Assembly (NCBI GenBank): GCA_963514095.1
Contig: OY741275.1
Span: 6,302,151-6,366,150 of the forward strand
From: Eutrigla gurnardus
Taxonomy: Eukaryota; Chordata; Actinopteri; Perciformes; Triglidae
DNA: 64,000 bases
Direction: 5' to 3'
Part shown: in pieces, positions 24,184-37,800 of the stretch
How positions within the stretch are numbered: position 1 is the first letter of the stretch
How the letters are laid out: every line of letters starts with the position of its first letter
The notes under the pieces: generated by a model
What the model was told of the DNA's origin: nothing
Database searches by the model: none
The model's input: the letters and a program-made list of their open reading frames with translations, nothing else
Program-made: the position numbers and the translations under genes

Positions 24184-27100
24184 GATGCAGTGCCGGCGGC
24201 GCGAGGACTTTGATTAAATCCTAATGACTTTGGAGGAGTTTAATGATAACAAACACATGTCCGCCTGCTCAGACGAAGCGTCACGTCATGCTGACCCCCG
24301 GAGGTGAGCGCCGAGATAGGGTCAGCGATTAAACAGCGTCACTTTTAAAAGCGGCGCTCCATATGACCCATGACTAAGACCTCGCGCCGGGGCCCTGGAG
24401 CCGGGACAAAGGGAGGTGGCCCGACTGACGCTGACTCGTGTCGCGGAGCCGTCCAAAAGCCACAGGGTTCGTTTAATGGTTTTTATTTGCGAGGACTGTG
24501 TGTGGGGTGAAAAGTTCAGCAGACGCCTGCCGACCTGCCAGGGGAGCAGCGTATGGCCAAGCTCAAATAAAGGACAACCATAGCTGATGTAGTGTGTGGT
24601 GATATACGCAGGGAAAGTATGCAGAGGGAGAGTTCAGGTTGGGACAGCACATGCACCAAGGTCATGCTAATTACCACTGTGTTCTACTCTCACCGATATT
24701 TATATAGTATATAGATGCAGTACTGATACATACACACGGACTCATATTCCCCTATAGTAATTGGCTCTGACAAGTTTGGGTCCTACTGTACATTATTACA
24801 GCATACTTTTTATGTTTTGCCTTATTCTGTTCTGACCTTGAGGACCAACATCTGCAGAACGTTGTGAGAGTGCAGGTTTGATTGTGGTTATTATATGTGT
24901 ATGACCTCGGATAAGAAGGAACCGGTGGGAGGTATGAAGTATGTAAGAGCCAACCAATGTGAAAGTCTCACATACACAAGGAAGACCATTTAGCTGCAGC
25001 ACACAGAGTACAGCGGTGTACGAGGTTTCCACAGCCTGGAATAAAAGGCTTCGGAAGACTGGTGCATTCGTGTAGAGCACATCGTGATGTAATGAAAAAG
25101 TTGCAAAGTTGATAAATATCCTTGCCTGGAGAAAATGTTCTCTATTTTCTAAATGGAATTTGAAAGATATATCGTAATCTACAATAATACCTAAATATTT
25201 TTGTTGTGACCATTTTAACATCAACCCGTTGAGACCATAGGAAGATATGAATATAGCATGAATTCAGATTTGTCTGCGTTTGATAAATTATCACTAAGAT
25301 TGTTTATATGTAATGTATATTCAATTGATTACTTGATTATAAAACACTTAATTAGCAGAAAATTGTACCATATTTATGTTCATTTGTAATTACTGTTTTG
25401 CGATAATCAATCACAAGAATCATAATCAATCGGTTTGTGTCGACACATTCACATCATTGAAACCACGGTGGTCCTTGAAGTGGGCGCCAAGGATTTGGAT
25501 CAAATGGAAAACGAGGAATGGTTTGATTTCTCTACTATCCAGCACACTGGAACATTAACATGAAATGAATTACATCCCGTCAAGAGGAGACGGTGCTTCA
25601 TCTAAAAACAGTGGATTTATGTTTATGTTCAGGTGTCTCACGGTAAGCAAGCATAACTGAAATCATTTATTTTGGGTGACGTCAAGTGGAAGCCAAATCA
25701 GCTTTGGATGTCAGCCCTTCAAAATAAAACAAAAGATTCCTTCTAGGGCCAATCTTCAACTATAATACCAAGTAGAACTCAGACAACGTGGAAACACAGA
25801 GGCCAGCTTCTACTTTTGAGGGAAGCGATCTGACTCCTTTAGTGTCCGACGCCATTAACCACTGACCAGGCTGCATGTGACACCTCGGCAGTGAGAATGT
25901 AGTTTACATAAACTAAATTCTATAGGGGGGGATTCAATTGGGACAAGAAGGGTCTGCACCCTTTTAAAATGTTCTTGTTGTGTGGCATAGCAATACTAAT
26001 TATGTATTATGCAACAAGTGCGATCCACTCAGAATTAAGAGGAACGCTGTGTTTTTGTTGAACACACCTTGTTGTTTCTGCATGTTGGTGAAGTCTTCAA
26101 ACGTGAGAGTCCTCACAGGAGGCCTCCAGAAAGCATAGGTCTCCATGATCGCCTCCAGGCCAGTCCTGATGAACACACACATACACACACACAGATACGT
26201 CAGGATAGGAAAAGAAAGGAGAAATGGGACAATAATGGCAAAGAGAGGGTAAGATTTAACATTGAATTGCTGTCTCTCGCTTATATCTATCTTAATTCCC
26301 AAGAAGCCCGATCACTGCTCGAGCTATTTATTTATGAACCTTCCGTTTCCAGTTTTTTTTCTTGCTTAATAATATATAATAATAGTAACATAGGAAGATA
26401 AGGAAGATGCATTACAAATCGTAGAATTTTCATGTTTAATAAAACATTTTTTTTAATTGATTCTGTCTTTTCTTTTGGGTTTTTTTTTATTTTACCTTTT
26501 ATATTATCCAACTCATATGTGTAAATGCAAATTAATGAGGTTTTGTTATTCTTTTGTGCAAACGGAAATGAGCATTCATGCAACAATGTGCTGAACCTAC
26601 TAAACATCCTTGGCTCAGTAAAAACATATCAGAGAAACAGTAACGACACAAAAATACATAAAAAAAATGTCCGTCATTCATTTAATCCTGTAGATGGAGT
26701 CATTTGGATTCTGATGTTGTCGATTTAAGTCTTGCATCATGTCAAATCATTTCAGGTTAAAGATATAAGTCATTGTTTTTCTGTTTAATATACTTTATAT
26801 TAACATCTTTTGGAAAAGTGCCCTTTAAATAAAAGCGACTTTCAACTATTCAATAGTCATAAAGACAAGCATGTGTGGGTGTGTCCATGAATACGAGTGA
26901 GTGTGAGCAAATATGCTGAGAGGATGAATTGAAGAGAGAGGAAGTGATATTGGTTCAAACTTGTGAGTGAATGAGACAGAGAGGGAGGGAGAAACTGGAG
27001 TCTCGCTCTGAGGAAACTGGAGCCATTAAAAGGAGCAGCTTTTTACTGTGCACATAAATCTGGGTGACGTTTCATCTTGAATCTGTACACGGTTCGCTTT

Positions 27101-28783
27101 CCTGCTTGATTTACTTCCCTGCGCGCCGCTCGGCCCCGTCCCAGGGAAACTAGCGCCCGTCACCGCTCACTGTGTTATTTTAGGGCCGTGGCAGCTCGTT
27201 AGTGCACCATGCTAATCGGCCGGGCCCTCGCCATCACTGCCCTCATTCATACAGCCACACTGCCGCGGGACCAAAACCCAACAAATGAGCTGTATCCCTC
27301 CGCCATAGGCAATAAAGCCCGGTCACCAGACACACCTGACTTCTATATTTAGACGTGATTGAGAAAGCTCGAAGAAAGAAAACAAGTCGGTGCTTAATTT
27401 GAGAATTAGCAGTGCAGGTTTGCCCTTTTCTATTAATTTTGAATTTCCCCTCAATGTGGAGTTAGTTGGTAATGTTCCACAGAATTTTAAAATCCGATCT
27501 AATCTGACGGTGAAGCCAAAAAGAAAACGTCTTGGCTTTAAATATTTCAATGAAAATACAAATACAGGATGAATTTGATGCTTTCAGACAGGATGGAAAA
27601 TGTTCCATTCAACATTTTACTTACATAACAGGAACATGAATGAAAACAGTATTAAATATCTCCAATATGTAATTACAAAAAAAGTGTCCGGAGCATTTAA
27701 ATGAATGAAAATGGAATATCATGTTTCATACACGAATCCTATCTGTTTATAATTGGTTGACTTGTAATATTTGCCAGTGTTCACAAGACATTAGTCAACA
27801 TAATAACAAAACATACCCCAAACTGAAAAATGACTCATTCAGTGACTCAGTCTTTCATGTGCAATAACCACATTCATATATCTTATTTAATTTGTGCAAT
27901 AATGTGAACTCAAGCAGTCTGCCTGTCCACTATTATAGTTTTATATTTAGTTTTTTACTGCTTTTTTTTGTAATGTCTTTACTGTTACCTTCTTATTTAT
28001 AATATTATTGTTGCACTTTCCTCTTTGCTGCTGTAATACTGTAAATGCCCCTGCTTCTCTTATCACGTCTTATCTTTGATGTTGTTTCTGCTTTCTTGTG
28101 GATCGTTGGTTTATGTTGAAGACAAATGACCAGTAGAGTACTGATTTCTTTCTTTTAACGCAACGTTATTGTCCTGTTTGAAACGGTGTGTAAAACAACC
28201 ATACAAGTATCGTCACAGCATGCTCCCAAAGAAGCACAAATCAACTGAATGCAAATGGCAGCTACAACGTTTCACAACACAAACAGTAGCTACATAGAAA
28301 AATGACATAAAGTAAAATATAAAAGTAGTGAAAAAGTAATCAGAGCTCAGAGCTGCAGCTCACCTCCAATATTCATAAATGATCAAAGATTTAAAAAAAA
28401 AAAAAAGGCTTACAGAAGCTGACTTCTCACTCCGAAGTCTCAGAGGTTCCTACTTGAATATGAACCAAATAAATCCCACCAGGGCTGACTGAAAGGGAGG
28501 AATCACAGCCAGTCCATGAGGATAAATTCATTTTCTCTCTGCCCAGACAAATATCTCATTCTTTGTTATCTTTTCATGTGTGGCTTTTCTGCAATGAAAT
28601 TCTAATGCCAGTTCATAAATCAAACAGTCTATTGTTTGAAAAACTAAAAAAAGATGTCTCAAATATCTGTGTGCCAATAATGTAGACCAGATGGAGGGGG
28701 CTGCTTTCATGTGCGGTGGTTGAGTGAACACCCCCTCTGCTTCCTCCTCTCCCCCTCAAACGTTGTATATGATAATTCAGAGG

Positions 28784-28817
<34 letters not shown>

Positions 28818-31800
28818 AATTAAGAGAACAGCGGGATGGACGGAGAGACGGGACAGGAAGTGAGGACACAACGAGTAAGGAAGGCAAAATCAAACAGATT
28901 TCAGGACATCAAAACCTGCTCCAAAGGTGCGTGAAGTTCAGTAACACGATTTCTGATGCTGCAGTTTCAACAGCCAATAGGAACACTCCCTCTGGCTGAC
29001 ATCAGCACACCGGTAGTGACAACACAGCTGATGCAACAGCTGACAGACACACACCCCGTCTGTCTCTGTCTGCATGGTGTGTGTGAACATGAGGGCTAAG
29101 ATAAGATAGTATAATCTATTATCTTATTAAATATGTACTGATTTCAATACATTACAGTCAATATTGGCATGAAAACAAAAATCTATTTTTTTTTGTTTAT
29201 ATATGTTGTATAAATCAGGCTATGAAGGATACATGAACGAACCCCTGTGTAAAACCCATCAGAATAGAGAGGAATAATATATACAGGTATAAAGTCATAC
29301 AGAAGAGGAGATTTCTGGTTTGGAGTCTGGTAAAAAAAAAAATACTTAAATTTCGAAGACATGACAAGTGAATAGGGGGGAAAAAAAAAAACCTAAATAA
29401 ATAACTAATAGATATGCAACTATCCCAATTCATTACTTACATAAAGACAATTTGTTTTACAAGTTTCTGAAGTATTATGTTTAAATATACAAATGGTTTA
29501 TTATGTAATGCTAAATTTAGGAGAAATCTACAGAAGCAAATAGACAAAGTAGTAGCCACATTAAATATAAAGATGATATTCTTAAAAAGTGTGTATCAAC
29601 CACACAAATTCAACACAACGATATCATCATGTGAAACAGATGGCTTATTATTTACAGTTAAAGTTGAAGATAGGATACCAGGAGCATTTTGATTGTCTCT
29701 CAACAGCTCTCAACATGGTGATGCCTGGGCTGCCGGCTAGCAGCTAACACAGTTAACGCTGCTAACAGCTCTAACAGTACAACAAACGTGCTGACACAGC
29801 TCAAAGTGTTTACATGAGGCAGAACTGGAGGGTTAGTGCTACACTTCCATGACGACCCCGTTGGTCATAACGGCGTCGTCAGCTGTAACCGCTATGAGAG
29901 CCTTGAAGAGTGGCAGCCTTAAGCTAGCCAGCGGGGTTCGTTCACAGAAACGTGCAACGGAGCAAAGAGAAGCTGATAATAACACACACAGAGGGAGAGT
30001 GCTCAGGTAGATATTAGTCCACTATGACTTACACGGAAAATAGTTGCTGATATATTAATGCTCTGAATGTTGTATATTGCTCCTATACGATTAAAAGTAG
30101 TAATGGGAATTCACCATGATCAAGGTAGGCTTTTGTTTTTAGTGAGATAGTATAGTAAGTGTGAGGGACTACTGTTGAAGTTACAGATTAGGAGGGATGT
30201 TTGTGATGTGTAATTATGTTACGTCATTTAACTTACTTTCAAAACTTAAAATGATATGTCAAAACGCGAGGAATGTCCTTAAAATGTTTTGTTACTTATG
30301 TGCCTTTCCATGAGATTCGGTTGGCCAGAGTTGAGCTGTCCATCGTGATGGGAAGTCAGAGATAATAACTGTGATCGGTTAGTTTGAGCTGCTTGTATTT
30401 ATCTTTGATGAACATTGTTGATCGTAACACGACATTAAGAAAGTTAAATGCACCGCTTCTGCTGGCTACGATCGTCACGTTACACCACACTTAATGAAAA
30501 AGAAACAATCACTTTGGAGTATATAATACATTTATATTGTCTGTATGGCAATGTGGTTAAATCTGACACTTATTCCTATATTCCCATGCATGAATAGTGT
30601 TGTTTTTTTTATTTTATATTTTATTTTTTATTTGGAGCACATTTTACGGGATGAATAAGATGGTGGAAATACACAAAGGTCAGGTGTGACTGCTGCAGAT
30701 CAAACAGCCAGAGCAGCTATTTTTATACGGAGCAACATATGGTGTTGGTGCTATCTTCAGACCATTATTTTCTATTAAAGTTCACTTTAATCTGCTGCAC
30801 ACAAAAAAAGATATAAGTATAGATTTGTGTGCAGCAGATTAAAAACGCTATGATGGGCTGTATTGTGCCACTGCTCAGTCGGTAAAAAGACGCTGTGATG
30901 ATGACGAACCTGTTTCTGCCAGAGTCCCTGAATCCTTTGGCGAACGGGTTGCGGTCGATCTTTAGTCTGGTGATCTGCAGAAGAGAAGAATGTGGAAAGG
31001 AGAATTTTATTTTTTCTATAAATCGTGGTAATTCTAAAATGGGCAAGCTGTGAGTTTTTTTCCCTCTAACCCATCAGAAGGAAACGTTATTAGCATTTTG
31101 TACTGCTTATTACTTAATGGCTAGTTTTAGGAGTTAAAGTAGAAGAGGTTGCATTTTAGAACATTTAATAATAATGAATTAGAATAGGGATATCAAGAAC
31201 ACAAATTTGAGATAATACATATTTAACATTGGCATTGTTTCTGAATATGATGAGTCCACACAGAAAGCTGTGGTGAAGCAGTCTTCTAATTTAACATTTT
31301 TTTTCCAGGGGAAAAGTTTGCAAGCTTTACAAATGTGTGTGGCTAATGATAAATGTGGTTTTCTTGTGAGAAGAAAAAGAAAATCAATAATAATAATAAT
31401 ACCTGTTGGTTCTGGTAGGCAGTGACGGTGGTGAAGACGGTTTCAGGGAAGCTGAAGGTCTTGACTCCCTCCCCGCTGGGCACGGGCTTGTTTTGAGACA
31501 GTTCACTGCTGAAATCCTTCCTGATGACGTGAACACGAGGCTGGTACTTGTGCATGGAGTGGAGGATGATCTGAACATGTGACAGAAAAGAAGGTGAAGT
31601 GGAGTCAGTATTGTTATACAAAATCTGTAATGCTTTATAGGCTGTAATGTGTTCCTTCTGATAAGCGTTATTAAGGACTTATAAGGGCCTTATTACCTAT
31701 TTAACATGAAGTAGTACGGCCTTATTAGGATAAGGATGTGTTAATAATGATATAGTGTAAAAAAAACACATTTTTTATTACATTATAGGACATCTATAAG

Positions 31801-34800
31801 CAACTGTTTATAGACTGGTTAAAAGCTTTAATAGAAGCTTTGAGTTTCTTGAAATTGTTTAGTACAGCATTAGAGACACAGTTATTAAGTTTAACTAACT
31901 TGCCTACTCTATACTTTTTTATACTAAGCTTTTGTTGTAATTTTAATACATACGTTGTTATGCATTTATTAGCAGTTTACAATGCACATAGTAACAGTTA
32001 ACGTTTTGCAGCTATACCAGATTTAAAGTGAGAACAATGCCTTAATAGGGTTAATAATTGTTTTCTTATTGTAGTTAACTGCTATGTGCTAAGTGCATAA
32101 TAAATTAGGTTTTAATAGTAATGAATTAGTAAACAAAGTAGGTAAAGGTTTAACAATTGTATCATAGGTAAGTATAAAGAATAAGGTTATTAACATTTAT
32201 AAGAATCTATTTAGGCTTTTAAAATATTTAAGCAATGTTAACTGTTAGCAAGTGTGTATAAGCATCTTATGATCTAACAATAAACATGTCTTTAAAACTA
32301 TTGGAATTAATATGATAAACATGTATATAGTCAAATTAATAAATAATAATATTAATAATCAGTAACAAGGACCTTACTATAGTGTTGGAATAAGCACAAT
32401 TGATCCAAATTGGGAAAATGTTGTCAGTCCTCACTATCTTATATTACTTTGGATTTGTAGCTAGTTACTGCAGTCAAAATCAAAATTCTTAATCTTGCTT
32501 GTAATACATAATAATAGCCAGAGAAAGCATAGATTGTAATATTTCCTTAATGGGTCAGTGAGAAGTTATGGATGAAAAAGTGAAATGTCTGTTTGGGTTT
32601 ACGAGAGGATTCACCAGATTAGAGGTTAAGGTCAGGAAGTGAATTTGGTGACAGAAGACCCTTGTGTGACGTGAGTGTAATGACTTACATAATATATATA
32701 AGTAATTTGTAACATCCATTAGCTGGACTGCTTCTCTATCAGGCCCATGTGACTTTAAGCCTAAAACGAGTTCATACTGCGATGGCACTCGCTGGCGCTC
32801 GAGGATTATTTCACAGCGGAGCAGAGGCGTCAGACGCCGTTGGCCTCAGCCTCGCCTCAGGGCCTCGGTCTGCTCTTGATTAATCTGACAGAGAAAACCG
32901 ACCCAGAGCCAAACTCCCCCAACTTTGCTGCAACAGAGGGGGTCATTTCAAACCAGAGCTATGGGGGAACAGAACACTACATTTCATTTTCCAGACCTCA
33001 AATCACACACTCACCTTACACAAACTATGACTCGGCTGCTGCATACATACACAGAGATGCATGCTTATATTCTACAATCCTCAAATTTTCAGCGTTTTTG
33101 TCTCCATCTGCCCAGCGATCACCTGCCAATCAAACTGCATGGGCGGTGCTGTGGTGTGTTTTCCCCTGGTGCTCAGTAGATGTTGTGCAAAATTGGGTTT
33201 TCCCAATGAAATGGATGTCGCCAGGCTGCCGTTTTACAAGAAAGGAAAGAAATACTTTCAAATGTTGTGGTTTGTTTTCCCGCTGCTGTTATTTAATTGG
33301 TAAAACAGCATTTAAAAAATAAAAAAACTACATAAGTTAAGTATCAGAAGTAAAATATATTTGTTGGTCTCTTTATGTCCTTTCCACCAAGTCAGGGGAT
33401 GGATATAGTATACAAAGTTTTATTGTCTGTTCAGCACAGAAAGACACAGAAATACACACAGAAACACACACAGAAACACACGCAGAAACACACAAACACT
33501 CAAAAACACACACAGAGAACCACACACAGAAAGACACACATAGAAACACGCAGAATCACATACAGAAACACACAGAAACACACTAACACTCAGAAACACA
33601 CACAGAGAACCACACACAGAAACACTCAGAAACACACAAAAACACAGAAACAGAGAAACACAGAGAAACACTGAGAAACACGGAAACACTGAGAAACACA
33701 CGCAGAAACACAGAAACACATAGACACACACAGAAACACACACAGAAACCCACACAGAAACACACACAGAAACACACATAGAAACATTCAGAAACACACA
33801 CACAGAAACACAAACAGAAACAAACAGAAACACACACAGAAACACACATAGAAACATTCAGAAACACACACAGAAACACACATAGAAACATTCAGAAACA
33901 CACACACAGAAACACACACAGAAACACAAACAGAAACAAACAGAAACACACACAGAAACACAGAAACACACACACAGAAACACACACAGAAACACAAACA
34001 GAAACAAACAGAAACACATATAGAAACATTCAGAAACACACACACAGAAACACACACAGAAACACAAACAGAAACAAACAGAAACACACACAGAAACACA
34101 CACACAGAAACACACACAGAAACACACATAGAAACATTCAGAAACACACACACAGAAACACACACAGAAACACAAACAGAAACAAACAGAAACACACACA
34201 GAAACACATATAGAAACATTGAGAAACACACACACAGAAACACACACAGAAACAAACAGAAACACACAGAAACACATAGAAACATTCAGAAACACACACA
34301 CAGAAACACACACAGAAACACAGAAACAAACAGAAACACACACAGAAACACACACAGAAACACACACAGAAACACACACATAAACAAACAGAAACACACA
34401 GAAACACACACAGAAACATTCAGAAACACACACACAGAAACACACACAGAAACACACACAGAAACACACACAGAAACACACACAGAAACACACAGAAACG
34501 GCTGAGAGGGCAGCCAGAAGACATCAGTCTTCACGCTTAAACACAATTAGGGAGAATAAGTGATGTTTTGGTATAATGACATCCTTTCATCTGAACACTG
34601 GGATGACATTCAGACAACAACATATTCTCAATGGAACAGATGTGTCTCCACAAAGTCAAATCAAGTCAGATTTTGAGTTTCAAGCAGAATTTGCTCAACA
34701 ATGTGGCTTGAATTGCTTTTCAAACAGTGTTAAAACACTATCAGCGATCACAGCAATAAATCAATAAATGAGTGTTGATGATATGAAGTGATGCCCTGTT

Positions 34801-37800
34801 ACAGCCAAGAACAATGAGGACTCTCTCTTCAGATCACCGTAGACCGACTAATAGTGAATGTAGTACTGAATGTAGTACTGACTGTGTACTGACTGTGTAC
34901 TGACTGTGTACTGACTGTGTACGGTATGTAAGTAGAGCTACAACATGCTGTATAAAACCCTGCTGTAATGTAGAGAAACAGAGATATGTTCAAAGGAAAT
35001 CCTTCTGCAGAGTTTTGAACGATCTCACACGACAGCATTGACACATTACAATGCAACGGCTCATTAACAACAAAGCAACTATGAAACAGAAAGAGATGTT
35101 TTGGTCCGGCCTGCTTCAGCGTTTTATTGGGTTTTCCCACAGACCAGCAGCGAGGACTGACAGGAAATAGGCGACAGGCGAGAGTGACGGCCTGAGGCGG
35201 ATCTGAACCCACCAGGACGAAGCCCGCAGCTAACGAGTCCCGCAGCTAACGAGGCGTCCTGAAGACAAAGACTTTCACATTTTACTTTTTTTTAAATAAA
35301 TATGGACCATTTATTTAATATAAAGAGGGCATGAATATTAATACGTTTTCCCATTCAGCTTTAGTATTATTTAAATGCTCTTTGAAGATTTTACTGCCTT
35401 GCTGAGAGAGAAGCGCTGACCTTTTAATCATGAAATAAAATTAAGAAATTGACGATTCATCATATTTTGATCATTTGATATATTTCCTTCTGGATTGTTG
35501 GAGTGGAATTATAAAGTAGTAAATAGAAATACTTTTTATTTCTACTGAGGTGTGCTCCTACGTAGAGGTGTTGTGATATACTGGTGTTGACAATAACAGT
35601 GATATTTAAATATAAAAGTATATATATAACCATCATAATACGCATATGATAATATCATCTACATTATCCAGTGTTGTCTGGGTTTTTTTACAAAGTATTT
35701 TATGTCGTACAAATGCAGTTAAACCTACAAACCTGATCACAACATCACAAGCTGGTGTCAGGCTGTTGATCAGTGGTAGACGTGATAAATATTGTTTTTC
35801 CTCACAGACTGGGCTTCTGTTGTGACATCTGATGATTCACGACATGTACGCCGTCTGTTTCTGATGAGGCAGACATTTCATGACACCACAAAGTCAGAGG
35901 GATGAGCGAGAAGTGGCGAGCTTTCCCACACAGGAAGCGCCAACATTCATTTCCTGAACACTCCAGAGAAACAAAAGCCCTGAAAGTGAGCAGCAGGAGA
36001 GGAGAAACGACCTCCCCTCAGCCTGTATGTGAGTCCTGGACCACTAACAATCCATATGTTATTACATTTGTCACTACAGATCATGAGCAGAGCTGTGACA
36101 GAGCAGGAACCAGGCAGCCTGCTCTAAACCGGACATGGATATCTTGTCAAAAAGTGCTGGAAACACCACTCCGCCGCTTTTCTAATCATCCGGCATCTCC
36201 ACGCTGATGGCGAGCCCTGAGAGGAAATTGATTTTTAGCAGCGTCTCATACTCTTTTCAATAGTATCTGCAGGTATCGAAGCCTTAAAGAGCTCCACAGT
36301 CATGACATTGCGCCATCTTCCACTGTTTTGACGTTCAAAACAGAGCTGGGTTTGTTATTAATTCAATCTGCTTTAATTTCCACAAAAGACTGAGTGAAAC
36401 TGATGCCCTGAGTAACTACACATTTCCTGGAAAGGATCACATAAAGGGAGCTTTGATTTATGAGGTTCAATTTCACTCAAGGTTGCCATTTTACAGATTT
36501 TTATGGTCTTTAAATTACATACTATGCACGAGTTTAGTGTTATTTTTTTGTAACGGCCATTTGAGATGAAATATTTAGTGACACTTAAGTGCAGCACAAT
36601 GTGTTCTCATTATCAACACGGCATTACCTCATAGTTTAAATCCAGTGTAGCAGCAGTCAGTGAGCAAAAGAAATAGTACAAATGTGTTATTGTTATTTGT
36701 CTGAAGCTACAGAAAACAACTTCTGTCCACTAGGGGGAAACACATTGAAACAAGACTGCAAACTTTATTACTGCTTTCAGCCTTGATTAAAGCAGTGCAG
36801 ACCAAATCCACTCCTTCTGCATCTTTCACAATAAAAGCCCGAGACATATCCACTGCGTACTGTTTAAAAGAGGGAACTCAAATCCACTCAGGTATTTCAC
36901 TAAAAGGAAACTCAATCAAATAAGTTACAATAGTTAGGCTATACAACAGTTAATTCTGACTGTATAAGGCATTGCTCTGGATCAATAGTCTTGGTAGTGC
37001 TCTGCCTGTGTGAATCGATTCAACTGTTTTATTGAGAAAGTGTTGCAACTTGTATTGCTGCCGGTATGAATAGTTTTGATACCAAATCTTCACAGGAGTA
37101 TTTTACAGATCTGTATCTACGTCAGGCTTTTACATCGCAACACGACGGTGAAATAAGTCAACGTTGACTTGGTTTCACACGGCCATGAGCCTCCTGGGTG
37201 AATGTCCTGTGTTTGTTGGACCCATCCATCCGCCTGTTTCACCTGGCCTGTATGGACTTTCTCACTCTTTATACTACACCAGGCTTCTCATACAGACGCT
37301 GATGGGTTTTGTCGTTAGGCCAAGTTAGACCCGACGTCGGTATTTGATGAGTGAGAGCGGGTTGACAGACAACTTTATTGTCCATTTGGATTCGTGTTAC
37401 TTCCCACGTGATTAATTAACGTCCGATACACATTTGTGTTTGTCCCTCCAATGTGTTCAATCCTCCTGTCAATAATAACTTCGTCTTTAGCTTGCAAATG
37501 CAAACGCAACCCATGCATTCACTTTACACAGAGTTTTACTGCAAGGGATGCACACATAACCATTAGTGTCTAGTTTTTTTTTTTTTACATCATTTATTTT
37601 AATATTTAGCTGAGTATTTTCTTAGCTTTCATTGTAGGGTCAAATATAAGTGGCCAAGTAAAGTTAATAATCCAGATATAATACAGTGTTCCACCTTATG
37701 TTGTTTCTTTCCCATGAAAGCTATTTCTAACTATAGAAAATTGCAAATAAGGGATTCGCTTTAGCTTGCTGATTATATATAAGGACATCAGTAAATCAAA

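Larger units (their letters stand above)
22965..26067 (-). other. tbx15: tbx15 intron 7
   Basis: This 3.1-kb intron contains a palindromic GGCC-rich repeat (23575-23640), a CA microsatellite (24125-24181) and a GC-rich complex block (24185-24560) that may be regulatory. No additional exon is seen. Confidence 0.9.
26166..30909 (-). other. tbx15: tbx15 intron 6
   Basis: This 4.7-kb intron is mostly AT-rich. It has a UG-repeat acceptor (26168-26193), a GC-rich block (27110-27360), a (GA)n tract (28786-28815) and a 20-bp hairpin close to the exon 6 donor (30786-30843). No additional exon is recognised. Confidence 0.9.

Noticed and set aside
33420..34546. Several long minus-strand open frames (up to 211 codons) rich in Cys, Val, Phe and Ser
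   Set aside because: They are read-through of the CACACAGAAA minisatellite; all frames are open because the array lacks stop words. No real protein features.
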